The notes beneath the pieces are model-generated. The model was not told where the DNA came from. It made no database searches and was given only the letters and a program-made list of their open reading frames with translations. This document shows, one piece after another, positions 18,349 through 28,116 of a stretch of 61,681 bases of DNA (position 1 is the first letter of the stretch; every line of letters begins with the position of its first letter). The DNA is taken from positions 1 through 61,681 of the forward strand of contig JAONGR010000006.1 of the NCBI GenBank assembly GCA_028375605.1, in the 5' to 3' direction. Source of the DNA: Arcobacteraceae bacterium (lineage in GTDB: Bacteria > Campylobacterota > Campylobacteria > Campylobacterales > Arcobacteraceae). The position numbers were made by a program, and so were the translations under genes.

Positions 18349-19476
18349 ATGAAAATATCAAAGTTAAGTATAGCTGCAATTGCTGCTATGTCAATAGTTT
18401 CAACTACAAACGCAAACAGTTTAAAAGATGCATTAGAAAATGGGAAAGTAAGTGGTAAGTTTCAAGCTTATAACTTTGGAAAACAAGATGTTTCTGGGTC
18501 AAATGATTATGACATCACCACTTTAGGTTTTGATCTTAGTTATGAAACGCTACGAATAAATGGCTTTGGTGGAAAAGCTACATTTCAATCAGCTACTTCA
18601 CCTTGGGTTGATGATGATGCAAAAGTTGGAGCTGCTGGAGATATGTGGGGTTCTGGTGGACAACTATCCGAATTATACCTTTCTTACAAAATGGCTGAAA
18701 CAATAGCACAAATTGGTAGAATGTATCTTTCTACAACTTTAATTTCTAGTAGTAGTTCTCGTGTAAACACACAAGCCTTTCAAGGTGTAATGGTCTCAAA
18801 TAATGATTTAGCAGATACAAATGTCAAATTAGCATATGTAAATAAATATCAAAATAGAACTGATAGAGAAGGTAATATAGGTACATTTGATGATATAAAT
18901 GAAGATGGTGCTTACACTATTGCTATAACAAATAAGTCAATTAAAGATTTAACGATTACAGCTGCTTATCTAGATTCAATTGATGCATTTACAACTGCAT
19001 ACATTGAAACAGCCTATGCTTTTAATAACTATGGTCTTTCTGCACAATATTTTAATAATAAAGAAGAAGATAAAGAAAGCTCGTATTTAGTTGGGGTACA
19101 AGGTACTGCTACATTTGGTGAAGTTGACTTATTAGCAGCTTATGTAACAGTTGATGATACTGCATATGTTACCCCTGGTCTTGGTGGTGGTTCAGATATT
19201 GCTTACACATGGTCAGAAATATTTGCAGATCAATATATTGCAGGTCAAGATTCATATAGATTATATGCACAGTATAATATTAGTGAAAATGGATACATAG
19301 GTACAAGTTATGTGTATCAAGATGCTATTGATTCAACAACAGCATACACAGCATTAATTGGAAGCTATAAGTTTTCTGGAGATTTTGATGGTTTGAGTGT
19401 TTATGCCACTTATGAAATTGGAAGTGAAGATTCTGATGAACGAGGTTCAAGAGTTAAGTTTAATTATACATTCTAA
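18349..19476 (+). CDS. OprD-like outer membrane porin, copy 1
   Basis: 375 residues: signal peptide (cleavage likely after TTNA), then alternating hydrophobic/polar beta strands and a C-terminal Phe (YTF) expected of outer membrane barrels. The start of the mature protein (SLKDALENGKVSGKFQ) is the pattern of the Campylobacterota OprD-like porins. It probably admits small polar solutes; placement straight after the dpp operon suggests it brings the importer's substrate across the outer membrane (inference). The second copy begins 225 nt downstream and is very similar, including the 21 nt just before the ATG. Ribosome binding site AAAGGAA. Confidence 0.85.
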   Translation: MKISKLSIAAIAAMSIVSTTNANSLKDALENGKVSGKFQAYNFGKQDVSGSNDYDITTLGFDLSYETLRINGFGGKATFQSATSPWVDDDAKVGAAGDMWGSGGQLSELYLSYKMAETIAQIGRMYLSTTLISSSSSRVNTQAFQGVMVSNNDLADTNVKLAYVNKYQNRTDREGNIGTFDDINEDGAYTIAITNKSIKDLTITAAYLDSIDAFTTAYIETAYAFNNYGLSAQYFNNKEEDKESSYLVGVQGTATFGEVDLLAAYVTVDDTAYVTPGLGGGSDIAYTWSEIFADQYIAGQDSYRLYAQYNISENGYIGTSYVYQDAIDSTTAYTALIGSYKFSGDFDGLSVYATYEIGSEDSDERGSRVKFNYTF

Positions 19477-19494
19477 AATTTTTGTTTAAATCAC

Positions 19495-19527
19495 TAAACT
19501 ATAAGTTCATTTTGTTCTTATAGTTTA
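19495..19527 (+). terminator. Hairpin after porin copy 1
   Basis: An 11-bp perfect inverted repeat (19495-19505 with 19517-19527) with an 11-nt loop, 18 nt after the stop, and T-rich sequence beyond. It would separate the two porin genes into different transcripts. Confidence 0.6.
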
Positions 19528-19658
19528 ATCCTTCTTATATTTTTTTAAAATCTCATAAATTCATTAAAATAACACTATAAATAAAATACACACCATTTTC
19601 TCACTTCTATTCAATATTATTCTTGTAGATCAAAAATATATGATGATCAAAATTGAGT

Positions 19659-19700
19659 GTGAAGTATCACGGTAAAATGATTTAAATAAAAAAGGAATAA
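19659..19700 (+). promoter_or_regulatory. Leader shared by both porin genes
   Basis: A stretch of 21 nt (19680-19700) with the AAAGGAA ribosome binding site is identical to 18327-18347 in front of porin copy 1. Just upstream, GTGAAGTATCAC (19659-19670) is an imperfect palindrome with GTGA/TCAC ends; copy 1 has a longer GTGA...TCAC pair at 18299-18316. A shared regulator site is possible but unproven. Confidence 0.35.
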
Positions 19701-19701
19701 A

Positions 19702-20835
19702 ATGAAAATGGAAAAGTTAAGGTTAAGTATGGTTGTAATGGCAACATTGTCAGTAGTTTCAACTACAAATGCAAACAGTTTAAAAGATGCATTAGAAAAT
19801 GGAAAAGTAAGTGGAAAGTTTCAAGCTTATAATTTTGGAAATAAAAATGTTTCTGGAAAAAAAGACTATGATATCACTACATTAGGGTTTGATCTTAGTT
19901 ATGAAACGTTACGAATAAATGGCTTCGGTGGAAAAGCTACATTCCAGTCAGCTACTTCACCTTGGGTTGATAGTGATGCAAAAGTTGGAGCTGCTGGAGA
20001 TATGTGGGGTTCTGGTGGACAACTATCTGAATTATACCTATCTTACAAAATAGCAGAAACAACAGCACAAATTGGTAGAATGTATCTTTCTTCAACTTTG
20101 ATTGCGAGCAGTAGTTCTCGTGTAAATACACAATCCTATCAAGGTATAATGTTATCAAGTAATGATTTACCGGACACAAATGTAAAATTAGCATATGTAA
20201 ATAAATACCAAAATAGAACTGACTCAGAAGGAAATTTTGGTACATTTGATAATGTAGGTGATGACGGAGCTTATGTTATTTCAGTAAAGAATAAGTCAAT
20301 TAAAGATTTAACACTAACTACTGCTTATCTTGATTATATAGATTCGTTTACAACAACATACCTAGAGGCTGCTTATGACCTTGATAACTATCGTTTTTCT
20401 ACACAATATTTTACAAGTGAAAAAGAAAATGAGGATAGAGGATATTTAATAGGTATAAAAGGTACAGCTACATTTGATTCAGTTGATTTAGAAGCTGCAT
20501 ATGTTACAGTAGATGATGCAGCAAATGTAGTTTCTGGTCTTGGTGGTGGTACAGATCTTGCTTATACATGGTCTGAAGTATTTGCAAATCAATATGTTGC
20601 TGGTCAAGACTCATATAGAGTATTAGCAACATACAATATTAATCCACAAGGATCTATTGGTACAAGTTATGTATATCAAGATGGTATTGATTATACAACA
20701 GCATACACAGCATTAATTGGAAACTATAAATTTTCTGGTAACTTCGATGGTTTAAGTCTTTATGCTAGTTATGAAGTTGGAAGCAAGGATTCTGATGAAC
20801 GTGCATCAAGAATTAAATTAAATTATGCGTTTTAA
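19702..20835 (+). CDS. OprD-like outer membrane porin, copy 2
   Basis: 377 residues, same layout as copy 1: signal peptide ending TTNA, SLKDALENGKVSGKFQ at the mature N-terminus, C-terminal YAF. The first 130 residues are almost identical between copies. Differences gather in the middle, where surface loops are expected (for example the regions after residues 160 and 230). That is what a duplicated porin with diverging substrate or phage/immune exposure would show. Own leader and terminator, so it can be regulated separately from copy 1. Confidence 0.85.
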   Translation: MKMEKLRLSMVVMATLSVVSTTNANSLKDALENGKVSGKFQAYNFGNKNVSGKKDYDITTLGFDLSYETLRINGFGGKATFQSATSPWVDSDAKVGAAGDMWGSGGQLSELYLSYKIAETTAQIGRMYLSSTLIASSSSRVNTQSYQGIMLSSNDLPDTNVKLAYVNKYQNRTDSEGNFGTFDNVGDDGAYVISVKNKSIKDLTLTTAYLDYIDSFTTTYLEAAYDLDNYRFSTQYFTSEKENEDRGYLIGIKGTATFDSVDLEAAYVTVDDAANVVSGLGGGTDLAYTWSEVFANQYVAGQDSYRVLATYNINPQGSIGTSYVYQDGIDYTTAYTALIGNYKFSGNFDGLSLYASYEVGSKDSDERASRIKLNYAF

Positions 20836-20845
20836 ATAAAAAAGT

Positions 20846-20868
20846 AAACAGTAGAAAATCTACTGTTT
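20846..20868. terminator. Bidirectional terminator between porin 2 and glnD
   Basis: A 10-bp perfect stem (20846-20855 with 20859-20868) with a 3-nt AAA loop, A-rich before and T-rich after, between convergent genes; it overlaps the glnD 3' end. Confidence 0.7.
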
Positions 20869-23391
20869 TGTTAATAAGTCCAAAATTTTATTTTTATTAT
20901 CACAAAAATGACCATTTTTTGAAATAAGGAATAAATCTTTGGCTTTACCTCTCAATGACTGTATTTTGGCACTGTTAATTTCCACTCCAAATTCATCAAA
21001 CATCTTAGCAATATAAGAGAATAGTCCTTTTTGGTCTTTAGTGTTTATTTTCATTATTGCTAATTCTTCTGTATGATTGCAATCAATAATTATTTCATTT
21101 CTGGATATTATTGGTTTTTTCAAGGTTATCTCTTTTGTCATATCAAATGAATGTTTTATAATATCTTCGATAAAAGGTATTTCTTCTTCATCAACTTTTG
21201 AATCAAATGAAATTTCAAAAAACTTTTTATCATCAAATAGTTTATAAATTCCCATAGAAACTATATTTAAAAATTGCATTTTTCCAAGTAAATATCCTAA
21301 GTTTAAAGGTACTGCTCGTGTTATCTTAATAGCTAATCTATCTTTATTTGAAATTGTATAATCCCAGTTATTAGTATCTTTTGCGCGTATTGCAATTTTG
21401 ATAATATCTTCTGCTTTATATTTTAAATACATTTGATTTGATTCTATGTGTAATATCTTCTTCTTCATAAGTCTAGTTGATTCAAGATATAGCTTATGTT
21501 TTTTGATAGTATTTTCTTTTGCAACTCTTCTTGAACTTATTTTTAATAATTCTTTGTTATCAAATGCTGGCATTGATTGAAGATATAATTCTTTAAGTAA
21601 TGATGCCGTTGAACTTTTATACAGCTTATCATCTACGGAACAGATATCCGCATATGTTAATAAATATAATAGCTCTAGATTCTCTTGTGTCTTAATAAGA
21701 CCTGTAAAAGCTAGAATTGTATTTTGAGAATAAATATCCTCTGTTGTAGCTACTTTAGACATCATATTGTGATATCTTATTAGTATTGATGCTGTATTTG
21801 TTGTATTTTCATCTAAATTTAATGATTTTGCAAATTTTTTAAATAAATTTTGTCCAACTACATGGTGGTCTTTACCTCTCCCTTTTCCTACATCATGAAA
21901 AAAAGATGCTAAACGTAAAATAAGTTTTTGCTGTTTATTTAATTTTTTATACATAATTTGCAAAAATGGATCTTTTATATTTTGAATATGATATAAAGTT
22001 TTCATACTATGTACATCGACAGGATGAGTATGATATCCATCAAATTGAGGTTGATTTATAATCATTTTAAGTGTCGGTATTAATTGAATTAATAATGATG
22101 AGTTGTAAAGTAATTTAATAATTGGGTATAAATTTTCTTTTTCAAGTATCGTTACTATCAGTGATTTTGGTACTTCATTAAGTTTAAGTGGTAAAATAGT
22201 TTGTGAAGAATAGTATACATATGAAGGATCAAAGCTTTTTACATCATGAGGTAAAGATATCAGTTCTTTTAAAAATGCATTCAATTTTTTTGGCTTATTA
22301 TTAAATGATGTATAAATTTTATTATTATCATCATAATATAAATTTTTTGCTATTCTTTTCTTTTTTAAATTACTTATCTCATCTAAGTTTGCCAGATATC
22401 TTCTAGTGATTTTCTTGGTCATTATTGCGGAAAAAGCATGAATAGTATGTAATGATTTTAAAATCCTAGCCATACATTGTCTCTCTTTTACATACCTTGT
22501 TGTATCACGATAACCTAACCATCTACTGAGTTCAGGTAAGTTATCAAAAGTAACAATATCTACTTTCTTTTTTGATATCAAATGTAAGGCACTTCTCACT
22601 CTAAAAATATATTCAATCGCAATAACAAATTCTCTAAATTCTTCTTCTGTAAATATAATTCCACATAAATGTTTGCTATTAGTAACTCCAAATGTTATAT
22701 TTGCCATCCAATAAACCATATTAGCTTCTCTCATACCACCATAACCATCTTTTATATTGGGTTGCATACATAATGGATATTTTAATAATCTTGTTTTATG
22801 CTCAGCTAACTTTTCTAATACAAACTCTTTTTGTTCAAATTTTCTTATATTCATTAGTTTATATTCAAACTGATACCATAAATGTTTGGAACCATAAATA
22901 AGTCTCGATTCTAAAATAGATGTTTTAATAGTAACATCACTTTTAACTTCGTGTTCAATATCATCGATACTATGCACACGACTTCCAAGTTTAAGCCCAC
23001 TATCCCAAGCTAATAAAACAAATTCTTCTAAAATAGGGCGTATATTAAAGCCTGGAACTTCATCATATAAAAGCATAATATCAATATCACTATAAACACA
23101 AAGCTGTTCTCTTCCATAACTTCCTAATGCAATAATTGTTATAGGAATATAGTTAGTCATTGGTAAATAAGAACCAAAATGTTTTCGTAATAAAAACTTA
23201 TAAATAATTTTGATAAAACCATCGATTTTTTTTGTATGCTTAACTAAAAAATCTTTTCCGCTAGAATTTTTAAAACTTTCATCCAGTAAAGATAGATATT
23301 GTTTTATTTCAGATCTAACTTCCTTCGCTATTTGAAAATCTGGTGCTTTTGATTCTATTAGTTCTTCTATTTTTATATTTAAATTTGTCAT
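20860..23391 (-). CDS. glnD: [Protein-PII] uridylyltransferase / uridylyl-removing enzyme
   Basis: 843 residues, typical for GlnD. N-terminal nucleotidyltransferase motif GSYGRE (90-95) with SDIDIM (101-106); HD domain with HPVDVHSMKTLYH and FFHDVGKGRGKDH; ACT-domain sequence at the C-terminus (DQKGLFSYIAKMFDEFGVEINSAKI). It adds UMP to PII under nitrogen limitation and removes it when glutamine is high, setting glutamine synthetase activity and nitrogen gene expression. No PII (glnB) or amt gene is adjacent. The start codon lacks a ribosome binding site and sits 5 nt after TATAAT, so a leaderless transcript is predicted. Confidence 0.95.
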   Translation of the reverse strand: MTNLNIKIEELIESKAPDFQIAKEVRSEIKQYLSLLDESFKNSSGKDFLVKHTKKIDGFIKIIYKFLLRKHFGSYLPMTNYIPITIIALGSYGREQLCVYSDIDIMLLYDEVPGFNIRPILEEFVLLAWDSGLKLGSRVHSIDDIEHEVKSDVTIKTSILESRLIYGSKHLWYQFEYKLMNIRKFEQKEFVLEKLAEHKTRLLKYPLCMQPNIKDGYGGMREANMVYWMANITFGVTNSKHLCGIIFTEEEFREFVIAIEYIFRVRSALHLISKKKVDIVTFDNLPELSRWLGYRDTTRYVKERQCMARILKSLHTIHAFSAIMTKKITRRYLANLDEISNLKKKRIAKNLYYDDNNKIYTSFNNKPKKLNAFLKELISLPHDVKSFDPSYVYYSSQTILPLKLNEVPKSLIVTILEKENLYPIIKLLYNSSLLIQLIPTLKMIINQPQFDGYHTHPVDVHSMKTLYHIQNIKDPFLQIMYKKLNKQQKLILRLASFFHDVGKGRGKDHHVVGQNLFKKFAKSLNLDENTTNTASILIRYHNMMSKVATTEDIYSQNTILAFTGLIKTQENLELLYLLTYADICSVDDKLYKSSTASLLKELYLQSMPAFDNKELLKISSRRVAKENTIKKHKLYLESTRLMKKKILHIESNQMYLKYKAEDIIKIAIRAKDTNNWDYTISNKDRLAIKITRAVPLNLGYLLGKMQFLNIVSMGIYKLFDDKKFFEISFDSKVDEEEIPFIEDIIKHSFDMTKEITLKKPIISRNEIIIDCNHTEELAIMKINTKDQKGLFSYIAKMFDEFGVEINSAKIQSLRGKAKDLFLISKNGHFCDNKNKILDLLTKQ

Positions 23392-23396
23392 AAAAT

Positions 23397-23402
23397 ATTA
23401 TA
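23397..23402 (-). promoter_or_regulatory. -10 element immediately before glnD
   Basis: TATAAT on the minus strand with only 5 nt (ATTTT) between it and the glnD ATG at 23391. No GGA-like ribosome binding site is present. Predicted transcription start is at or within one base of the start codon. Confidence 0.5.
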
Positions 23403-23523
23403 TCTAAAAATAGTTATGAGTTCAAAAAGTTTAATAATATAATTGATTTTATATACTAGTTATTTAGTATAGAATGAATAATAAAGCTTACTTTCTCTCC
23501 ACATCATTCGGAATATATTGTGT

Positions 23524-23553
23524 TTTACAAAATCAAATAAAAAATGATATAAT
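23524..23553 (+). promoter_or_regulatory. Promoter for the ThiF/MoeB-like gene
   Basis: TTTACA at 23524-23529 (one mismatch to TTGACA), 18-nt spacer, and extended -10 TGATATAAT ending at 23553. The gene starts at 23590 behind TAGGAG. Confidence 0.6.
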
Positions 23554-23589
23554 AGGCCCTTAAAATTTAATTATTATGTAGGAGTATAT

Positions 23590-24282
23590 ATGATTCAAGG
23601 TATCAATGATGAAGAAAAAGCTTATTTTAATAGACAAATACAACTTTGGGGAGTAGAAACTCAAGAATCCCTAAAAACTAAAAAAATAGCTATTATAGGT
23701 TGTGGTGGTTTAGGTTGTAGTTTAGCAATAGCACTTGGTAGTAGTGGAATAGGGCAAATTGATTTAGTTGATTTTGATACAGTAGGTGTCCATAATATAC
23801 ATAGACAAATTGGTTTTAAAGTAGGTGATGAAGGTAAATTAAAATGTGAAGTTTTAAAAGATTTAGTAGAATCTAGAAATCCATATATTAAAGTTAATTC
23901 ATTTGATATGGACTTTGAAACATTTGCAATTACTGATGATTATTATGACCTTATCTTAGATGGTACAGATAATTTACCAGTACGAGCTAAAATAAACTCT
24001 TTTTCAAAAGATAAAAATATTCCTTGGATATATGCAAGTGTTGAGTCATTTCATGGTCAAGTTTGTTTTTTTGACAAATCTGATTTTGAATCAGTATTTA
24101 ATGTAACAGATCACAAACCAGGTGGAATAGCAGCACCAATAGTTATGAATATTGCTTCATTTCAGGCCAATATTGCAATACGATTTCTTGCAAATCTTCA
24201 TGTAAAAAAAGATCTATTAAACTACTTTTTCTTTAATGATGAAGGAGAATATATTCATCAGAAGTTTGCCTTACCAAAGTAA
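23590..24282 (+). CDS. ThiF/MoeB-family adenylyltransferase-like protein
   Basis: 230 residues. ATP-binding Rossmann motif IIGCGGLGCSLA, DLVDFDTVGVHNIHRQ with the Asp and Arg of E1-like enzymes, and ILDGTDNLPVRAKIN are clear. Such enzymes adenylate the C-terminus of a ubiquitin-like sulfur carrier (ThiS, MoaD). The paired CxxC zinc ligands are absent, and the usual catalytic Cys before the GVL/GxxxP block seems missing (HKPGGIAAP), so it may only adenylate or may have another substrate. No thiS or moaD gene is next to it. It has its own promoter and lies 74 nt before carB. Confidence 0.8.
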   Translation: MIQGINDEEKAYFNRQIQLWGVETQESLKTKKIAIIGCGGLGCSLAIALGSSGIGQIDLVDFDTVGVHNIHRQIGFKVGDEGKLKCEVLKDLVESRNPYIKVNSFDMDFETFAITDDYYDLILDGTDNLPVRAKINSFSKDKNIPWIYASVESFHGQVCFFDKSDFESVFNVTDHKPGGIAAPIVMNIASFQANIAIRFLANLHVKKDLLNYFFFNDEGEYIHQKFALPK

Positions 24283-24315
24283 AATTATCTAATCGATTTT
24301 TAAGCATTTTCAAGC

Positions 24316-24321
24316 TATAAT
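24316..24321 (+). promoter_or_regulatory. -10 element for carB
   Basis: TATAAT 35 nt upstream of the carB ATG; the leader carries AAGGAA as ribosome binding site. No clear -35 was seen. Confidence 0.45.
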
Positions 24322-24356
24322 CATCAAATTTTACATATAAACAAGGAACTTTACTC

Positions 24357-27300
24357 ATGCCAAAAAGAGAAGATATAAAGTCTATATTACTAATAGGATC
24401 TGGTCCTATTGTTATTGGTCAAGCGTGTGAATTTGATTATTCTGGTACTCAAGCTACAAAAACACTAAAAGAGCTAGGTTATAGAGTTGTATTAATCAAC
24501 TCTAATCCAGCGACTATTATGACAGATCCTGAATTTGCAGATAAAACATACATAGAACCTATTACCGAAGAGATGATTGCCAAGATCATTGAAATAGAAA
24601 AGATTGATGCTGTTTTACCAACTATGGGTGGACAAACGGCACTTAACGTAGCAACTACTATGTATGATAAAGGTATGCTAGAAGGTATTGAATTTCTAGG
24701 TGCTCATCCTGATGCTATTAAAAAAGGTGAAGATAGACATCTTTTTAATGAAGCAATGATTAAAATTGGTATGGATTTACCAAAATCTGCTACAGCATAT
24801 AATGTTGAAGAAGCGATGGAAAAAGCAAAAGAGATTGGTTTTCCTGTAATTTCTAGAGCTTCATTTACTCTTGCTGGTGGTGGTTCTGGTGTTGCATATA
24901 ATATGGAAGAGTTTAAAAAACTTGCTCAAGAAGGTATTGATGCAAGTCCAATAAACGAAATTGAAATCATGGAATCTATGCTTGGTTGGAAAGAATACGA
25001 AATGGAAGTTATTAGAGATAATAAAGATAACTGTATTATCGTATGTTCTATAGAAAATTTTGATCCTATGGGTGTACATACAGGAGATAGTATTACAGTA
25101 GCACCTGCACTTACACTTACAGATAAAGAATACCAAAACATGAGAAATGCTTCTTTTGATATTTTAAGAGAAATTGGAGTTGATACTGGTGGTTCAAATG
25201 TTCAGTTCTCAATTTGTCCTAAAACAGGTAGAATGATTGTAATTGAGATGAATCCAAGAGTTTCAAGATCATCTGCATTAGCATCTAAAGCTACAGGTTA
25301 TCCTATTGCAAAAGTTGCAACATTATTAGCTGTTGGATTTACACTTGATGAAATCGAAAATGATATCACAGGGACAACTGCTTCTTTTGAACCAGTTATT
25401 GATTATGTTGTTACTAAAATACCTCGTTTTACATTCGAAAAATTTCCATTAGCAAACTCTACATTATCAACAGGTATGAAATCTGTTGGTGAAGTTATGT
25501 CTATGGGTAGAACATTTAAAGAATCTATGCAAAAAGCACTGTGTTCCCTTGAAACTGGACTTTGTGGATTTGATGTTATGGAAGGTAATTTAGAGTTTAT
25601 AAAAAAAGAGATCAGACGTCCAAATGAATCAAGAATGTTATATCTAATGCAGGGATATAGAGAAGGATTAACAAACGAAGAATTATTTGACCTTTGTGCC
25701 ATTGATCCTTGGTTCTTAGACCAATTTAGAACAATATACAATACAGAATGTGAAATTATTGAATCTAAAAATACGATATTAACAAATGCAGAACAATTAA
25801 GAAAAGTAAAAACATATGGTTTTTCTGATGTTATGATTTCTAAATTAATACAAAAAACAGAAGAAGATGTATATCAAGCTAGAAAATTACTTGATGTAAA
25901 TTTAGAATATAATGAAGTAGATACTTGTGCAGCTGAGTTTAAAGCTCTTACTCCATATTTATATTCAACTACAAATGTTACAAAACTTCCAAAAGTGGAA
26001 GAGACTAAATCGACAGATAAAAAAGTTTTAATCATCGGTGGTGGTCCAAATAGAATTGGCCAAGGTATTGAGTTTGATTACTGTTGTTGTCATGCAAGTT
26101 TTGCTCTTAATGAAATAGGTGTAAAAACTATTATGTATAACTGTAATCCTGAAACAGTATCAACAGATTATGATACATCAGATGTTTTATATTTTGAGCC
26201 TATTGATTTTGAACATGTAAGATCGGTTATTGAAACAGAAAAACCTGATGGTATTATTGTACATTTTGGTGGACAAACTCCTTTAAAACTTGCAAATGCC
26301 ATTCATGATTTTGGTGGTAAAATTATTGGTACAACAGCTGAAGTTATTGATTTAGCAGAAGATAGAGAAAAATTTTCTACTTTTGTTGAAAAAGCTGGTC
26401 TTTTACAACCAGATAATGGTACAGCTGTTACAATTGAAGAAGCACTTGAAATTGCAAATAGAGTAACTTATCCTGTTCTTGTAAGACCTTCATTTGTACT
26501 TGGTGGAAGAGGAATGAAAATTGTATATAATGATGCTGAGTTAAAACAATATATGGCAGAAGCTGTATCAGTTTCAAATGATGCACCAGTACTTGTAGAT
26601 AAATTTTTAGATAGAGCTATTGAGCTTGATGTTGATTGTATTTCAGATGGTAAAGATGTATACATTGGTGGAATCATGCAACATATAGAAGAAGCCGGTA
26701 TTCATTCAGGTGATTCAGCTTGTTCTTTACCTCCAATCAGTTTATCAGATGAATTGATGAAAGAAGTAGAAGAAAAAACAAAAACTATGGCACTAGAACT
26801 TGGTGTTATAGGTTTAATGAATACTCAATATGCAATTCATCAAGGAAAAATTTACTTAATTGAAGTAAATCCAAGAGCATCAAGAACAGTACCATTTGTA
26901 TCTAAAGCAACGGGAATTCCTTTAGCAAAAGTTGCAACAAGAGTTATGTGGGGCGAATCTTTAAAAGATGCATTAAAAGCATATGATCCAGATGAAAAAA
27001 TTGTAAATGTAACAAGTCCTAAAAATGAAGGTCTTTTACTTCCTGTGTTAAAAGGTCATGTTGCAGTTAAAGAAGCCGTATTCCCATTTAACAAATTAAG
27101 TGGAGCTGACCTTATTTTAGGACCTGAAATGAAATCTACAGGTGAAGTTATGGGAATTAGTGATAACTTTGGAAAAGCATTTGCAAAAGCACAAAGTGCT
27201 GCTAAAAATAATCTTCCAAGTCAAGGTGGAAAAGTATTTATTTCACTTGCTGATTTAGATAAAGAATTCGCACCTCAAATTGCACTTGGACTTGAGAATT

Positions 27301-27626
27301 TAGGATTTGATATAGTTGCTACTGGTGGTACTTATACTATTATTAGTGAAGCTGGGATCCCTTGTGAAAAAGTTTTAAAAGTAAGTGAAGGTAGACCAAA
27401 TATTGTAGATAGCCTTATGAATGAAGAGATTGTAATGGCTATAAATACGAGTGATGGTGAAGAAACAAGTAAAGATGATGGTTTACAAATCAGAAGAACT
27501 GTTTTAAGAATGAATGTACCATATGTTACAACTGTTGCTGGTGCATTAGCATCTGTAAAAGCTATTGAAGCTAAAAAAGATGTAAATGGATTAATTCCTA
27601 AATCAATACAAGAATTTTTATTATAA
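24357..27626 (+). CDS. carB: Carbamoyl phosphate synthase large subunit
   Basis: 1089 residues, the full CarB length. Two homologous ATP-grasp halves are visible: the first opens [20 protein letters not shown], the second [19 protein letters not shown]. Metal/ATP residues are present in [19 protein letters not shown] and [20 protein letters not shown]. The C-terminal MGS-like regulatory domain starts near residue 950 ([26 protein letters not shown]). It makes carbamoyl phosphate from bicarbonate, ammonia and two ATP for pyrimidine and arginine synthesis, with CarA encoded elsewhere. A short YrdC-like gene and polA follow. Confidence 0.98.
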   Translation: MPKREDIKSILLIGSGPIVIGQACEFDYSGTQATKTLKELGYRVVLINSNPATIMTDPEFADKTYIEPITEEMIAKIIEIEKIDAVLPTMGGQTALNVATTMYDKGMLEGIEFLGAHPDAIKKGEDRHLFNEAMIKIGMDLPKSATAYNVEEAMEKAKEIGFPVISRASFTLAGGGSGVAYNMEEFKKLAQEGIDASPINEIEIMESMLGWKEYEMEVIRDNKDNCIIVCSIENFDPMGVHTGDSITVAPALTLTDKEYQNMRNASFDILREIGVDTGGSNVQFSICPKTGRMIVIEMNPRVSRSSALASKATGYPIAKVATLLAVGFTLDEIENDITGTTASFEPVIDYVVTKIPRFTFEKFPLANSTLSTGMKSVGEVMSMGRTFKESMQKALCSLETGLCGFDVMEGNLEFIKKEIRRPNESRMLYLMQGYREGLTNEELFDLCAIDPWFLDQFRTIYNTECEIIESKNTILTNAEQLRKVKTYGFSDVMISKLIQKTEEDVYQARKLLDVNLEYNEVDTCAAEFKALTPYLYSTTNVTKLPKVEETKSTDKKVLIIGGGPNRIGQGIEFDYCCCHASFALNEIGVKTIMYNCNPETVSTDYDTSDVLYFEPIDFEHVRSVIETEKPDGIIVHFGGQTPLKLANAIHDFGGKIIGTTAEVIDLAEDREKFSTFVEKAGLLQPDNGTAVTIEEALEIANRVTYPVLVRPSFVLGGRGMKIVYNDAELKQYMAEAVSVSNDAPVLVDKFLDRAIELDVDCISDGKDVYIGGIMQHIEEAGIHSGDSACSLPPISLSDELMKEVEEKTKTMALELGVIGLMNTQYAIHQGKIYLIEVNPRASRTVPFVSKATGIPLAKVATRVMWGESLKDALKAYDPDEKIVNVTSPKNEGLLLPVLKGHVAVKEAVFPFNKLSGADLILGPEMKSTGEVMGISDNFGKAFAKAQSAAKNNLPSQGGKVFISLADLDKEFAPQIALGLENLGFDIVATGGTYTIISEAGIPCEKVLKVSEGRPNIVDSLMNEEIVMAINTSDGEETSKDDGLQIRRTVLRMNVPYVTTVAGALASVKAIEAKKDVNGLIPKSIQEFLL

Positions 27627-27642
27627 TACAAAAAGGCTAGAG

Positions 27643-28086
27643 TTGAATTCATCTTTAATATATTTGACTCAAACAGATACTACAGTTGGTTTTTTATCAT
27701 CTAATGATAAAAAACTTTCTGGAGCAAAACAACGAGACACAAAACAAAAAATCTTACAAGTAGTAAGTGATTATAAGTCACTAAAAAAATTAGTAAGAGT
27801 TCCAAACAAACATAAAAAATTTATTAGACGAGCTAAAACAGCTACAATAATTTATCCCAATAAATTGGCTTTTCGTGTTGTAAAAAACGACTCTTCACAT
27901 CAGAACTTTTTACAAAAATTTAATGTAATGTACTCTACATCTGCAAATAAAACAAAAAATAAGTTTAGTGAAAAATACGCTATAAATAATAGTGATATTA
28001 TAGTTTATTCAAAAGAAAATTTTGTAGAAAAACAAGCATCAAGTATTTATAAAGTTAATAAACAAAAAATTAAGAAAATACGATAG
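27643..28086 (+). CDS. Short Sua5/YrdC-like protein
   Basis: 147 residues, shorter than standard TsaC/YrdC (about 185-210). Family blocks seen are LTQTDTTVGFLS, KLSGAKQRDTKQ (the KxR substrate-binding motif), PNKLAFRVV and STSANKTK (the tSAN motif). YrdC/Sua5 proteins make threonylcarbamoyl-AMP for the t6A modification of tRNA. The short form is seen in Campylobacterota; whether it is the main t6A enzyme or a paralogue cannot be told. Start is TTG at 27643, 16 nt after carB, behind AAAAGGC; polA follows after 30 nt. Confidence 0.75.
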   Translation: MNSSLIYLTQTDTTVGFLSSNDKKLSGAKQRDTKQKILQVVSDYKSLKKLVRVPNKHKKFIRRAKTATIIYPNKLAFRVVKNDSSHQNFLQKFNVMYSTSANKTKNKFSEKYAINNSDIIVYSKENFVEKQASSIYKVNKQKIKKIR

Positions 28087-28116
28087 AATAGATTCTATTT
28101 TATCAAGGATATACAT

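Noticed and set aside
24861-25141. Two antisense open frames inside carB
   Set aside because: They are mirror frames of a highly conserved gene with cysteine- or serine-rich nonsense composition and no start signals.
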